Notes: a model not told the origin generated them from the letters alone. A stretch of DNA of 64,000 nt from Paracoccus salsus (GCF_021556615.1 NZ_JAKGGD010000004.1:1-64000), one strand, 5' to 3'; shown: positions 26,979 through 37,193, counted from the first letter of the stretch. A program made the numbers and translations.

Positions 26979-27827
26979 CCAGCGCGGCTCGATCCGGCCA
27001 GGCAGGCGCGCATGCAGCATCCCAAGCGGCAGCGCCCAGGGCTGGCACAGCGCGGTGCGATAGAAATCGAACAGCCCGCGCCGCAGATAGGGCGTCCAGT
27101 GCGACAGCCGCAGCGGTCGCCTTTCGGTCGGAAAGCCAAGCATTTCCAGCGCCGCGAGCGTCTCGCCATGGTCGATCTGCACATCGACCCAGTTCCTTGC
27201 CGATCGGTCCAGCCCGAAGCCCAGGGCTTGCCGCCGGCCGCGCGCCAGCCATTGCTCAAGGGCAAAGTCGAAGAGATCGTTCTCGCGCGAGGTGATGTTG
27301 ATGATTTCGGCCTGCTCGCCGGCGGGCGAGGTCAGGGCGGTTGCTGCCGTGTCGCGGAACTCGGCGCCGGTCAACAGGATCACGCGCCCGACACTGCCCG
27401 GATCGGCCTTGTGCAAGGCTTGCAAGGCGACCCGGCCGCCAAGCGAATGGCCGATCAGCGCAACCGGCCGCCCGGCCTGATCCGCCAGCCGGGAAACGAG
27501 CCCCGCCAGCGCCGCGCCAGCATCGCCCGCGTTTCTATAGGCCCGGCCAAGACTGCCGCGTGCCTCCCAGCCATAGGCCAGCGCCAGGCCTTCTTGCGGC
27601 TGGTCCGCGCCAAAACCCAGTGCGCGTGGCCACGAGGTTGCGCGGCGCGCGCGGTGGTCGGGATCAAGCGCAAGGATATGACGATGCGGGTCATGGGCAG
27701 GCTCCGAAGGCGAATATCGATATCCGTGAACCATCACGACGATGGGTGCGCCTTCGGGAAGCATCGCGGCGGTCTGCCACAGTCGCGGGCAAGGCGCGTG
27801 ATTGGCGTTGACCCTGACGACCGGCAT
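26931..27827 (-). CDS. Alpha/beta hydrolase
   Basis: This 298-residue protein has an alpha/beta-hydrolase core. VVMVHGYRYSPS carries the oxyanion HG, PVALIGHSLGGRVAL is the nucleophile elbow with serine, and a C-terminal histidine lies near VDVQIDHGETLA. No signal peptide is evident. The substrate is unknown; lipase/esterase activity is likely from the fold. It is convergent and overlapping with the glycosyltransferase gene. Confidence 0.7.
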   Translation of the reverse strand: MPVVRVNANHAPCPRLWQTAAMLPEGAPIVVMVHGYRYSPSEPAHDPHRHILALDPDHRARRATSWPRALGFGADQPQEGLALAYGWEARGSLGRAYRNAGDAGAALAGLVSRLADQAGRPVALIGHSLGGRVALQALHKADPGSVGRVILLTGAEFRDTAATALTSPAGEQAEIINITSRENDLFDFALEQWLARGRRQALGFGLDRSARNWVDVQIDHGETLAALEMLGFPTERRPLRLSHWTPYLRRGLFDFYRTALCQPWALPLGMLHARLPGRIEPRWSRLLAGPAAFGVANT

Positions 27828-28547
27828 TGCAGATCTCCTGAACAGTCCCTGTCGGGCGAAGCGATATCCCGATGTTGCGACAGCGGCGTGAAAGAAATGT
27901 TAAGCCTGCGTGAAGCAGCGGCCTGTGCCGCCGCGCAGATCAATAAACTTTTTCTTTCATGGCTTTGTCATGGAAACATCATGGCGGATCCTGGCTGGTG
28001 TTGCGGTCGCGCGCGGGGCCGCCCGGGGATATGCGTGGCGTGATCGGACCGTCCTGCCAGACAGGCCAGGCTTCCATGCGATGCTTCCGCTGAACGGCGA
28101 TGCACGGGCGCGACAGGCGCCGCGCCTGAAGCCGAATGATTTTGGGCATTGAAATTTGCCTGTGATCACGCCTATGTTGCAGATATGCGCAATGCTGCCG
28201 CAACTGCGGGTTGTAGGGCGCCATCAGTTTCTCAGCGTGGCATCTCTGGCCGAAGCCCTCCAGGCAGGCTGCTTTTGTCACGCGGAAAACCCGCTCCCAG
28301 GCGCGCAACTGCTGCCGCCGGGGCGAATTCGGACAGTGGCCCGGCCGGCCGAAGGTCGCCGGGTCCTTGCAAGGAACAGACGCGATGACGCGCGCCATGA
28401 ACGGACAGGATCGCGAAGGGCAGGCCAAAGGCCGCGCCGGACCGGCCGACCGCTTCGTGGCAGCCTCGGCGTCCCCATCACACAGCAGCCATGATACCGC
28501 GTCGCCCTTGGCGCCGCCCGGCCCATGCCTGCACGAAAGACATAAAC
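27828..28547 (+). promoter_or_regulatory. Gene-poor region holding the rne promoter and long leader
   Basis: I see no protein gene in these 720 bases. TTGAAA (28149-28154) and TATGTT (28173-28178) are separated by 18 bases and would give an untranslated leader of roughly 360 bases before rne. Long structured leaders are the known basis of RNase E autoregulation in other bacteria, so this is consistent but unproven. An AT-rich patch at 27938-27985 near the hydrolase start could hold a second promoter. Confidence 0.4.
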
Positions 28548-31223
28548 ATGGCAAAGAAGATGCTGATAGACGCCACCCACGCCGAGGAAACTCGGGTGGT
28601 CGTGGCGGACGGAACCAAGGTCGAAGAATTTGATTTCGAGACGATAAACAAGCGCCAGATTTCTGGAAACATCTATCTCGCAAAGATCACAAGGGTCGAG
28701 CCCTCCCTGCAGGCAGCCTTCGTGGACTATGGCGGAAACCGGCACGGCTTTCTGGCTTTTGCCGAAATTCATCCGGATTACTACCAGATTCCGGCCGCCG
28801 ACCGCGAGGCGCTGATCGCCGAGGAACGCGCCCAGGCCGAGGCTCAGGAGGCCGAGGAAAGCGCGCGCGGCAAGCGAGGGCGCGGCAGGTCCGCGTCCAG
28901 GGCCGAAAAGGCCGAGGCGGGCGACGAGACGCTTGCAGAAGAAACCGGCGCGAACGCCGACGACGCTGCCGCAAACGGGGACAACGACGCCGATTCCGAT
29001 GACCACGGCGATGCCGCGGCCAAGGATGACAGCATCGAATCGGTGGCCGACGACGATGTCAGCGAAGAAATCCGCAGCACCAAGAAGTCTCGGCCGCGCC
29101 GCTACAAGATCCAGGAAGTCGTCAAGGTCCGGCAGATCATGCTGGTTCAGGTCGTCAAGGAGGAACGTGGCAACAAGGGTGCCGCGCTGACCACCTATCT
29201 TTCGCTTGCCGGCCGCTATTGCGTGCTGATGCCGAATACGGCGCGTGGCGGCGGAATCAGCCGCAAGATCACCAACGCCGCTGACCGCAAGAAGTTGAAG
29301 GATATCGCCGGCGAACTGGACGTGCCCAAGGGCGCGGGCCTGATCATCCGCACCGCCGGCAGCCAGCGGACCCGGACCGAAATCCGGCGTGATTACGAAT
29401 ATCTGCTGCGGCTGTGGGAACAGATCCGCGACCTGACCTTCAAGTCGGTTGCGCCTGCGCCGATCTACGAGGAAGGCGACCTGATCAAGCGGACGATCCG
29501 CGATCTCTACAGCAAGGAGATCGACGAAGTCCTGGTCGAGGGCGAGCGCGGCTATCGCGTCGCCAAGGACTTCATGAAGATGATCATGCCGTCCCACGCC
29601 AAGAACGTGAAGCATTACAACGATCAGATGCCGCTGTTCGCGCGTTTCCAGGTCGAAAGCTACCTCTCGGCCATGTTCAACCCGGTCGTGCAGCTGAAAT
29701 CGGGCGGCTATATCGTCATCGGCGTGACCGAGGCGCTGGTGGCCATCGACGTGAATTCGGGCAGGGCCACCAAGGAGGGCTCGATCGAGGAGACCGCGCT
29801 GAAGACCAACCTGGAGGCCGCCGACGAGGTGGCCCGCCAGTTGCGCCTGCGCGACCTTGCCGGACTGATCGTCATCGACTTCATCGACATGGAAGAGCGC
29901 AGGAACAACGCTTCGGTCGAAAAGCGCATGAAGGATCGGCTGAAATCCGATCGTGCCCGTATCCAGATCGGTCGCATCTCGGGCTTCGGCCTGATGGAGA
30001 TGTCGCGTCAGCGACTGCGCCCGGGCATGCTGGAATCGACCACGCAGCCCTGCCCGCATTGCCACGGCACCGGCCTGATCCGCAGCGATGACAGCCTTGC
30101 GCTGACCATCCTGCGCGCGATCGAGGAAGAAGGCACGCGCAAGCGGTCTCTCGAAGTTCTGGTCCGCGCGCCCGTGGCGGTGGCCAACTTCCTGATCAAC
30201 GTCAAGCGTGAGCACATCGCCGGGATCGAACTGCGCTATGGCATGTCGGTCCGGATCGAGGGCGATCCGACGCTTATCTCGCCCGACTTCGCGCTTGAGA
30301 AATTCAAGACCGCGACCCGCGTCGTCCCCAGTTCCGCGCAGCCGGTCCTGTCGGTCAATGCCGACCTGATGGCGCAGATCGACGATGAGGACTATCCGGA
30401 CGAGGACGAAGACGAGGTCGAGGCCGAGGTCGAGGTCGAAACTGCGGTCGAGCGGGAACCGGCCGAGGCCAGCCCCGTCGAGGACGCCCGTGAGGCCGCA
30501 GCCGAGGATGATGGCGGTCGCGGTCGCAATCGCCGCCGCCGGCGTCGTCGGCGGAAAACCGGTGACCGGGCGGATGAAGTTGGCGGCGACAATGGCGATC
30601 CGCAGGAGTCGGACGAGATCCCCGAGGCCGAAGCAGCGTCCGCACAGGACGCAGGCGCGGAACAGGATGACGTCGAAGGTCGAAAGCCCCGCACGCGTTC
30701 GCGCAACCGTCGCCGCGGTGGCCGTGCTTCCGTCGGACAGGATACCGGCGACATTGCCCTGCCCGAGGTCGTCGATCTGCGCGACCACAGGGATGAGGAT
30801 CGTGCCGACTCGCTGCCGGGCGTCAATGCCGCCTATGACAAGAGCACGGCCGTCCAGGAGGCGCGCTCTGACGATGGCCAGGCCGAAGCGCTGGCCGACG
30901 CGCAGAACGAACCTGCGGCGGCAGACGTCTCTGCGACGGAACGCTCCGAGACGACCGCGGAAGCGATCGGTCAGGCCGAGCCCGCCGTCTTCCAGGCAGA
31001 GGCTGCGCCGGAACCCCGGCCTTCCGCGCCGCATGTCGACGAACACGTCGCGACCACCGAAGAAAGCCACCAGCCGACGATTGCGCTGGTGGACCACCCC
31101 GCAGATGCCGGCACCCCGCCTGACGACGCCGATGACGGCCGCGAGTCCGCAATGGCCGAAGCGGACGCCGAGGCGGAATCGGACCGGCCGAAACGTCGCG
31201 GCTGGTGGTCCGCCGGAAGCTGA
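28548..31223 (+). CDS. rne: Ribonuclease E
   Basis: This 891-residue endoribonuclease is the core of mRNA decay and rRNA processing. The catalytic half begins MAKKMLIDATHAEETRVVV. It contains an S1 domain split by a long acidic insert (about residues 95-180) typical of alphaproteobacteria, the DNase-like region with AIDVNSGRATKEG and IVIDFIDMEERRN (metal-binding aspartates), and the zinc-link CPHCHGTG near residue 503. The C-terminal third is disordered, with Arg-rich patches (GRNRRRRRRRRKTG, RTRSRNRRRGGRA) among acidic stretches, the scaffold region of the degradosome. An in-frame start 57 bases earlier lacks family support. Confidence 0.95.
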   Translation: MAKKMLIDATHAEETRVVVADGTKVEEFDFETINKRQISGNIYLAKITRVEPSLQAAFVDYGGNRHGFLAFAEIHPDYYQIPAADREALIAEERAQAEAQEAEESARGKRGRGRSASRAEKAEAGDETLAEETGANADDAAANGDNDADSDDHGDAAAKDDSIESVADDDVSEEIRSTKKSRPRRYKIQEVVKVRQIMLVQVVKEERGNKGAALTTYLSLAGRYCVLMPNTARGGGISRKITNAADRKKLKDIAGELDVPKGAGLIIRTAGSQRTRTEIRRDYEYLLRLWEQIRDLTFKSVAPAPIYEEGDLIKRTIRDLYSKEIDEVLVEGERGYRVAKDFMKMIMPSHAKNVKHYNDQMPLFARFQVESYLSAMFNPVVQLKSGGYIVIGVTEALVAIDVNSGRATKEGSIEETALKTNLEAADEVARQLRLRDLAGLIVIDFIDMEERRNNASVEKRMKDRLKSDRARIQIGRISGFGLMEMSRQRLRPGMLESTTQPCPHCHGTGLIRSDDSLALTILRAIEEEGTRKRSLEVLVRAPVAVANFLINVKREHIAGIELRYGMSVRIEGDPTLISPDFALEKFKTATRVVPSSAQPVLSVNADLMAQIDDEDYPDEDEDEVEAEVEVETAVEREPAEASPVEDAREAAAEDDGGRGRNRRRRRRRRKTGDRADEVGGDNGDPQESDEIPEAEAASAQDAGAEQDDVEGRKPRTRSRNRRRGGRASVGQDTGDIALPEVVDLRDHRDEDRADSLPGVNAAYDKSTAVQEARSDDGQAEALADAQNEPAAADVSATERSETTAEAIGQAEPAVFQAEAAPEPRPSAPHVDEHVATTEESHQPTIALVDHPADAGTPPDDADDGRESAMAEADAEAESDRPKRRGWWSAGS

Positions 31224-31230
31224 TCGACAG

Positions 31231-31258
31231 GGCGGGGCGCGATCGGACGCGCCCCGCC
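31231..31258 (+). terminator. Hairpin terminator after rne
   Basis: An 11-bp perfect stem, GGCGGGGCGCG-ATCGGA-CGCGCCCCGCC, starts eight bases after the rne stop. No uridine run follows, so termination may be weak or the hairpin may protect the 3' end. Confidence 0.6.
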
Positions 31259-31340
31259 GCTCAACCGAGACAGGTCGGCGCACGCAACCGTGACGAATTG
31301 CCCCCCTGTGCCCGGCTTTGTCAGTGGCTAAGGTCCCGCC

Positions 31341-32084
31341 ATGCTTGGAATCGAACTTGCCACTGCTGCGTTCCTGCCTGCCGCCTTTGTGGCGATGCTG
31401 GCCGGATTCCTGTCCTTCCTTTCTCCCTGTGTGCTGCCCATCGTCCCGCCTTACCTGGCCTATATGACAGGGGTCGGCGTGAACGGGCTGAAGACTGGCG
31501 AGCGCAGCGCCGTGCTGCCGGCGGTGTTCTTCGTTCTTGGTCTTTCGACCGTCTTTATCGTGATGGGCTTCGCGGCGTCCGCATTTGGCCGGGCGTTTCT
31601 TCAGTATCAGGACCTTCTGTCCAAGCTGGCCGGCGTCGCCGTGATCGTCATGGGCCTGCATTTTCTGCATGTCTTCCGGATCCCGATCCTGGACCAGGAG
31701 GCGCGAATCGAAACCGGCCAGCAGGGTGGGGGCGCGCTGGGGGCTTATGTTCTGGGACTGGCCTTCGCGTTCGGATGGACGCCCTGCATCGGGCCGCAGC
31801 TTGGCATGATCCTGTCTCTGGCAGCCACTGGCGGCGAATTGTCGCGCGGAACGGCGCTGCTGGGGGTCTATGCGCTGGGCTTGGGCGTTCCGTTCCTGCT
31901 GGCCGCAATCTTTATCAAGCGCGCCATCGGGCTGATGAACAGGCTGAAGCCCCATCTGAAGGCGATCGAGCGGGCGATGGGCGGCCTTCTGGTCATTGTC
32001 GGGTTGATGCTGCTGACCGGGGCTTTCTCGGCCTTTTCCTACTGGATTCTGGAAACCTTTCCGTCCCTGGCCTTGCTGGGCTAG
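31341..32084 (+). CDS. ccdA: Cytochrome c biogenesis protein CcdA
   Basis: This 247-residue protein has six helices and is a small DsbD-like electron carrier that moves reductant from cytoplasmic thioredoxin to periplasmic CcmG. The two redox cysteines are in FLSFLSPCVLPIVPPY (helix 1) and AFGWTPCIGPQLG (helix 4), both with conserved prolines. It works with the ccm genes at 15.5-18.4 kb although it lies 13 kb away. Confidence 0.92.
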   Translation: MLGIELATAAFLPAAFVAMLAGFLSFLSPCVLPIVPPYLAYMTGVGVNGLKTGERSAVLPAVFFVLGLSTVFIVMGFAASAFGRAFLQYQDLLSKLAGVAVIVMGLHFLHVFRIPILDQEARIETGQQGGGALGAYVLGLAFAFGWTPCIGPQLGMILSLAATGGELSRGTALLGVYALGLGVPFLLAAIFIKRAIGLMNRLKPHLKAIERAMGGLLVIVGLMLLTGAFSAFSYWILETFPSLALLG

Positions 32085-32516
32085 GACCATGCCCGCGGTG
32101 CCCCTGTCCAGGCCGGTCGCCATACCGCGGCGATGGACCGGCCGCGCGATGCCCGTGCGTGCGCCAGGACAAAGCCGCGATTGATGGTGCCCGGCCTGGC
32201 GGGTTCTGGACTGGAACGATGGATAATCGGCCCGGACCGGGGCAGGGTCCATCCGTCGCCACCATCGCGGAGTTTGCGAAAGCGGGTCGGAGACATCACT
32301 GTCGCCAACGCGATCTGATTCTCGCCAGGCGGGCACATGGCGCATTGGGCGGACGCCCGCGAGGGCAAGGTCTGGCCGCAGAGTGCGCGAACCTTCTGGA
32401 CCTGCGGATCGCAAGGGTCGGTCATCCGCTGGTGCCGGGATCGCCCGGCCTTTCAGGTCATATGGGCCCGCGCGATGTTTCGGCGCCTTTGTCGAGCGGT
32501 TGAAACCCGGCCACCG
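32085..32516. other. Intergenic region without a recognisable gene
   Basis: These 432 bases between the convergent ccdA and chrA genes have short open frames on both strands but none resembles a known family or has a clear ribosome site. The composition is like the flanks. I see no repeat or strong terminator. Confidence 0.4.
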
Positions 32517-33929
32517 TTACAAAAGCCCCGCCGCATGCAGGCCGACCCCTGCCGCAGCCGCCAAGCTAAGCGTGGCCCCCATGCCCAGCCTCAGCGCGAA
32601 GATGGCTGCAAGTGCGAGGACCGACAGCATCGCCGCGACTGGGTCCAGCGTAGCGGGCAGCGGCAGTTCCATCCTCAACGGGCCGGGCGTCAGGCTGACG
32701 GTCTGGCGCCAGATGACATGCATCGCGAACCACACGGCAAGGTTCAGGATCACGCCCACCACCGCGGCTGTCACCGCCGAAAGCGCCGAGGCAAGCCGGG
32801 GATCGCGGCGCAGCGTTTCCATGTAGGGCGCGCCCAGAAAGATCCATGCGAAACACGGCGCAAAGGTCACCCAGGTTGCCAGCAAGCCGCCCGCGGTCCC
32901 CGCCAGAAGCGCGTTGTCCCAGCCGGCGTCCCGGAAGGCGGCCATGAATCCTACGAATTGCAGGACCATGATCAGCGGGCCTGGCGTGGTTTCGGCCATT
33001 CCCAGCCCGTCCAGCATCTCGCCGGGGGCAAGCCAGCCATAGCTGTCCACCGCCTGTTGAGCGACCCAGGCCAGCACCGCGTAGGCGCCACCGAATGTCA
33101 GCACCGCAAGTTTGGCGAAGAACGTGGCGATCTGGGTGAAGACGCTGTCGGGCAGCAGCCACCAAAGCGCCGCGACCGGCAATAGCCACGCCACCAGCGC
33201 AACCACCGCAGCGCGTCGCGTGTCGCGCACCAGCGCAGGAGAGGGACCGTCCTCGCCGCCCAGCACGGTCGCGGAATCGGGGATCCGTGTTGATTCGGGA
33301 TCTGCCGCCGCGCGATTGTGGTGAAATCCGGAAAGTCCCGCCGCCGCACCCGCCCAGCCCGTCAGCGCCGCCAGTGCGATCACCACCGGAAACGGCGCGT
33401 CGAACAGGAACAGGGCCAGGAACGCGGCAAGCGCGATCAGGCGCATGGCAGGGTTGCCAAGCGTGCGGCGGCCGATCCGCAGCAAGGCCTGGATGATGAT
33501 CGCCAGCACAGCGCTCTTCAGCCCAAAGAACATCGCAGAGACCACCGCGACATCGCCGAACGCCGCATAAAGCCAGCTGAGCGCCATGATCGCGGCGACG
33601 CCGGGCAGGATGAACAGGATGCCCGCAACAAGCGCGCCGCGCACGCCGTGCATCAGCCAGCCGATATAGGTCGCCAGTTGCTGCGCCTCGGGGCCGGGCA
33701 GGATCATGCAGAAATTCAGCGCATGCAGGAAACGCGCGTCGCCAAGCCAGCGGCGTTCCTCGACCAGGATCCGGTGCATCACGGCGATCTGACCCGCCGG
33801 CCCCCCGAAGCTGAGGGCTGCGATGCGCGCCCAGATCGGGACCGCCTCGGCCAGGGTCGGGCGCTGAAGCTCGGGGGGGCAAGGCGGGCCCCGCTCGTCG
33901 TCCGGTGTCCGTCCCGAGGGCAATTCCAT
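32517..33929 (-). CDS. chrA: Chromate efflux transporter ChrA
   Basis: This 470-residue long-chain CHR protein has two homologous halves. The N-half contains LSFGGPAGQIAVMH, the CHR signature, and LNFCMILPGPEAQQLATYIGW; the C-half repeats it as LTFGGAYAVLAWV and GLGMAETTPGPLIMVLQFVGFM. It exports chromate from the cytoplasm using the proton gradient. A variable polar linker lies near residue 215. It is divergent from a DMT transporter; no chrB regulator is present. Confidence 0.9.
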   Translation of the reverse strand: MELPSGRTPDDERGPPCPPELQRPTLAEAVPIWARIAALSFGGPAGQIAVMHRILVEERRWLGDARFLHALNFCMILPGPEAQQLATYIGWLMHGVRGALVAGILFILPGVAAIMALSWLYAAFGDVAVVSAMFFGLKSAVLAIIIQALLRIGRRTLGNPAMRLIALAAFLALFLFDAPFPVVIALAALTGWAGAAAGLSGFHHNRAAADPESTRIPDSATVLGGEDGPSPALVRDTRRAAVVALVAWLLPVAALWWLLPDSVFTQIATFFAKLAVLTFGGAYAVLAWVAQQAVDSYGWLAPGEMLDGLGMAETTPGPLIMVLQFVGFMAAFRDAGWDNALLAGTAGGLLATWVTFAPCFAWIFLGAPYMETLRRDPRLASALSAVTAAVVGVILNLAVWFAMHVIWRQTVSLTPGPLRMELPLPATLDPVAAMLSVLALAAIFALRLGMGATLSLAAAAGVGLHAAGLL

Positions 33930-34049
33930 CGGCGTTCTCTCTGGCGGAAGGCTGGCTGTGGTAGCGCTGTGATGACCTTCGCGCGCGGCACCGGGTGCGT
34001 CAAGCAGCCCTCTGCGGTGTTCCCCACGCTTGCAACCCGACCGTCCGGG

Positions 34050-34979
34050 ATGTCAGAAGCCCACATGGATGACGTTCGGAAAGAGGATGCAGTCGCGCGA
34101 TCCGCGCGGCAGGGGATGGTCGCGATGGTTGCGGCGACGTTGCTGTTGCCGGTGGGAGACGCCATCTCGAAGATTCTGACCGGCATCGTCCCGCCGTTCG
34201 AGGTGACGATGTGGCGCACCGTCATGCAGGCGGTGTTCCTGATACCTGTCGCGCTTGTGTTTCGGCGGCAGCTGACCGGATCGGTGCTGTCATGGCCGGC
34301 GCTGGCCTCGGGCGCGCTGATCTCGGTGGTGATGTTCTGCCTGATCAGCGCGTTTCAGCAGATGCCGATCGCGACCGCCATCGCGATCTTCTTCGTCGAG
34401 CCCCTGTTGCTGACGCTGTTGGCAGGCCCGCTGCTGAACGAGGTGCCGGGCCGTCGGCGGCTGATCGCGGTCGGCGTCGGGCTGATCGGTGCGCTGATCG
34501 TCATCCGCCCGAATTTCTCGGTGTTCGGGCCGGTCGCATTGCTGCCGCTTGGCGCTGCCCTTGCATTCGCATTGAACATGATCCTGCTGCGAAGCGCCAC
34601 GCGCACGCGATCGGCCCTGTCAGTGCAACTTGGCGCGACGATCTTCGCGGCCGCGATGCTGCTGGCGGCTCATGCCGGTGCCGGGTTTTTCCTGGAGCGC
34701 GAAGGCGTCTCTTTCATCGAGGCGCCGGAGTGGGCGCAGCTTTCGGTCGTCGCGGCGGGTGCGCTGGCGGCCTTGTCCTTCGTGCTGATCACGGTCGCCT
34801 TCAGCAAGGCCGAGGCCGGGCTGCTTGCGCCCTTCCAGTATCTGGAAATCGTCGGAGCGACGCTGGTCGGCTACGTCATCTTCGGTGACCTGCCGGATGC
34901 AATGACATGGCTGGGCACCGGCATCATCCTTGCCTCGGGGCTGTATGTCTTTCATCGCGAACGTCACGCGCACGACTGA
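34050..34979 (+). CDS. EamA-family (DMT) permease
   Basis: This 309-residue transporter has about ten helices in two EamA repeats. The signatures are FEVTMWRTVMQAVFL and MPIATAIAIFFVEPLLLTLLAG in the first half, and AEAGLLAPFQYLEIVGATLVGYVIFGDLPD in the second. The substrate is unknown. The ATG at 34050 (MSEAHMDDVRKED) is chosen; an internal ATG five codons later is also possible. It converges with the paoC-like gene. Confidence 0.8.
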   Translation: MSEAHMDDVRKEDAVARSARQGMVAMVAATLLLPVGDAISKILTGIVPPFEVTMWRTVMQAVFLIPVALVFRRQLTGSVLSWPALASGALISVVMFCLISAFQQMPIATAIAIFFVEPLLLTLLAGPLLNEVPGRRRLIAVGVGLIGALIVIRPNFSVFGPVALLPLGAALAFALNMILLRSATRTRSALSVQLGATIFAAAMLLAAHAGAGFFLEREGVSFIEAPEWAQLSVVAAGALAALSFVLITVAFSKAEAGLLAPFQYLEIVGATLVGYVIFGDLPDAMTWLGTGIILASGLYVFHRERHAHD

Positions 34980-34991
34980 CCGTTGCGGCAG

Positions 34992-37190
34992 TCAGAACGG
35001 ATCCGGCATCTGGTCAAGCAGGGTGTCGGGTGTCATCGGAAAGCGATAGGGGCGCACGCCGCAGGCGTTGTAGATGGCGTTCGCGACCGCGCCGGCCGCA
35101 CCGCATATTCCCAACTCGCCCACACCCTTGGCTTGCAGCGGGCTGGCGACGGCGTCACGTTCCTCAAGCAGGATGACGTCCAGCGCAGGCACGTCGCGGT
35201 GGACCGGGACATGGTATCCGGCCAGGTCGTGATTGACCAGGTGGCCGTCGCGCAGGTCGAATTGCAGCGCCTCGGTCAGCGCGCTGCCTATCCCCCAGAC
35301 CATGCCGCCCAGGCATTGCGATCGTGCCGTCTTGGCGTTCAGCACGCGGCCAAACCCGAAAGCACCGGTCATGCGGCGAATTCTGGTCTCGGCGGTGAAG
35401 GCGTTGACGGCCACCTCGCAGAAGAACGCGCCGTATGTGGCCTGGCTGTAGTCCTTGCCGGTCCTGCCCGGTTCGATGCGACCGGTTTCCTCCAACATGT
35501 CCCCACCCAGCAGACCGACCAGCGTGTCGCTGCGGTTGCCGCCACGTGCAAGTCCGTCCTGCAAGGTCAGTTCCTCGGCGGCGACCCCCAGACGGCTGGA
35601 CAGTTCCGCGCGGATCGCTTCGCAGGCACGCAACACCGCCGAGCCGGTGGACGCCGCCCCGAAGCTGCCGCCGGACCCGGCGCCGGGCGGCAGCCGGCTG
35701 TCGCCAAGCGCAACCGTCACCCGGTCGATCGGCGAGCCCAGCATTTCGGCCGCGATCTGCCCGAGTATGGCATAGCTGCCCGTGCCGATATCGGTCTGAT
35801 CGCTTTCGACCTCGACCCGTCCATCCGGGTGCAATCGCACCCGCGCTTCGGCGGGGGCCAGCATGTTCACCCGGGCGGCTGAGGCCACGCCCATGCCGAT
35901 CCACCATTCGCCTTCACGCGTCTGACAGGGACGGGCATGGCGGCGGTCCCAGCCGAACGCGGCGGCCCCCCGGTCCAGCGCCTCGACCAGTGTGCGCGAG
36001 GAAAAGGGAATACCCTCGCCGGGCGCTTTGTCGGGCAGGTTGCGCTTGCGCAGGGCGATCGGGTCGATCCCGGCGGTTTCCGCCAGCTCGTCCATCGCCG
36101 CCTCCAGTGCCTGCATGCCGACGGCTTCGCCGGGCGCCCGGACCGAGCCGGCGGTCAGCCGCGCGACCCGCGTCACCTGGACGGCCAGGCGGCGGTTGTC
36201 TCCTGCATAAAGGAATTTCGTCGCCTGGGTCACCGGTTCGGCAAATTTCTCGTCGGGCAGGTTCGACACCCGCGCCTCGTGGCCGAGGCCGACCAGACGC
36301 CCGGTCTCGTCGCAGGCCAGCCGCAGTCTCTGCCGGGTCTCGGACCGGCGAATGACGCTTTCGAAGACCTGCTGCCGGGTCAGAACCACGCGGACCGGGC
36401 GGCCCAGTTCGCGCGCGGCCACGGCCGCCGCAACCGCATCATGCGAAATGCCCAGCTTGGACCCGAAGCCGCCGCCGACATAGGGCGACACGATCCGGAC
36501 CCTGGCCGGGTCGACACCCAGAGAAGCCGCCAGTTCCGGCACGTTGTAGGCGACCATCTGAAAGCTGCCATGCAGGGTCAGTTCACCCCCATCCCATGCG
36601 GCGATCGCGGCGTGGGGCTCCATCGCGGCGCTTGCATGTCCCTCGGTCCGGAAGATCAGGTCGACATGATGGGGGGCGTCGCGCATCGCCGCCTCCAGAT
36701 CGCCCAGGTCCGTCGGCTTCTTCGGAGGTTCGACGCCGGCCGCGTCAGGATCGAAATGCGCCGAATCCGAGCTGTCCTCGTAGTCGATCCGCAGCGCCTT
36801 GGCGGCGGCGGTGGCCTGTTCGAAGGTCTCGGCCACCACCAGGGCCACCGGCTGACCCTTGTAGTCCACCTGTGTCACATCCTGTGCGGGCGCCTTGCCG
36901 GCCCCACCCTGCGCGGGGCGGCGCAGCATCGCGGGATCGGCGAACACCCCGAGCACACCGGGCATGGCGCTGACCTCGTCGCGGTGGATGGCCGTTACCC
37001 GGCCGTTGCTGACCCTGGCGCCGACAAGAACCCCCTCGGCGCAGCGTGGCAGGTCGTATTCCGCCGCATAGGGTGCGCGGCCCGTGACTTTCAGCGGGCC
37101 TTCGGGTCGATCCAGCGGCTTGCCGATCACGCCTTGCCGCATGTGGTCCAGAAGATTGCGCCGGTCGGGCGCGTCGTAGGTTGCGGACAT
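34992..37190 (-). CDS. paoC: Molybdenum-cofactor aldehyde oxidoreductase/xanthine dehydrogenase-type large subunit
   Basis: This 732-residue molybdopterin-binding subunit starts KPLDRPEGPLKVTGRAPYAAEY, typical of PaoC/YagR proteins. It shows VSPYVGGGFGSKLGISHDAVAAA, GSVRAPGEAVGMQALEAAMDELA and the C-terminal cofactor motif QAKGVGELGICGAAGAVANAIYNA with the active-site glutamate in GVGE. It oxidises aromatic aldehydes or purine-like substrates; which cannot be read from the sequence. It is the last gene of a three-gene operon paoA-paoB-paoC, three bases after paoB. No XdhC/PaoD-type cofactor chaperone follows. Confidence 0.88.
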   Translation of the reverse strand: MSATYDAPDRRNLLDHMRQGVIGKPLDRPEGPLKVTGRAPYAAEYDLPRCAEGVLVGARVSNGRVTAIHRDEVSAMPGVLGVFADPAMLRRPAQGGAGKAPAQDVTQVDYKGQPVALVVAETFEQATAAAKALRIDYEDSSDSAHFDPDAAGVEPPKKPTDLGDLEAAMRDAPHHVDLIFRTEGHASAAMEPHAAIAAWDGGELTLHGSFQMVAYNVPELAASLGVDPARVRIVSPYVGGGFGSKLGISHDAVAAAVAARELGRPVRVVLTRQQVFESVIRRSETRQRLRLACDETGRLVGLGHEARVSNLPDEKFAEPVTQATKFLYAGDNRRLAVQVTRVARLTAGSVRAPGEAVGMQALEAAMDELAETAGIDPIALRKRNLPDKAPGEGIPFSSRTLVEALDRGAAAFGWDRRHARPCQTREGEWWIGMGVASAARVNMLAPAEARVRLHPDGRVEVESDQTDIGTGSYAILGQIAAEMLGSPIDRVTVALGDSRLPPGAGSGGSFGAASTGSAVLRACEAIRAELSSRLGVAAEELTLQDGLARGGNRSDTLVGLLGGDMLEETGRIEPGRTGKDYSQATYGAFFCEVAVNAFTAETRIRRMTGAFGFGRVLNAKTARSQCLGGMVWGIGSALTEALQFDLRDGHLVNHDLAGYHVPVHRDVPALDVILLEERDAVASPLQAKGVGELGICGAAGAVANAIYNACGVRPYRFPMTPDTLLDQMPDPF

Positions 37191-37193
37191 GGC

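Noticed and set aside
28278..32414. A 1378-codon open frame on the reverse strand across rne and ccdA
   Set aside because: It is antisense to rne, whose product is unmistakable. The translation is His/Arg/Gly-rich without domains, as expected for the complement of GC-rich coding DNA.
32081..32425. A 114-codon reverse open frame after ccdA
   Set aside because: No ribosome site, no recognisable family and a composition like a shadow frame; left as intergenic.
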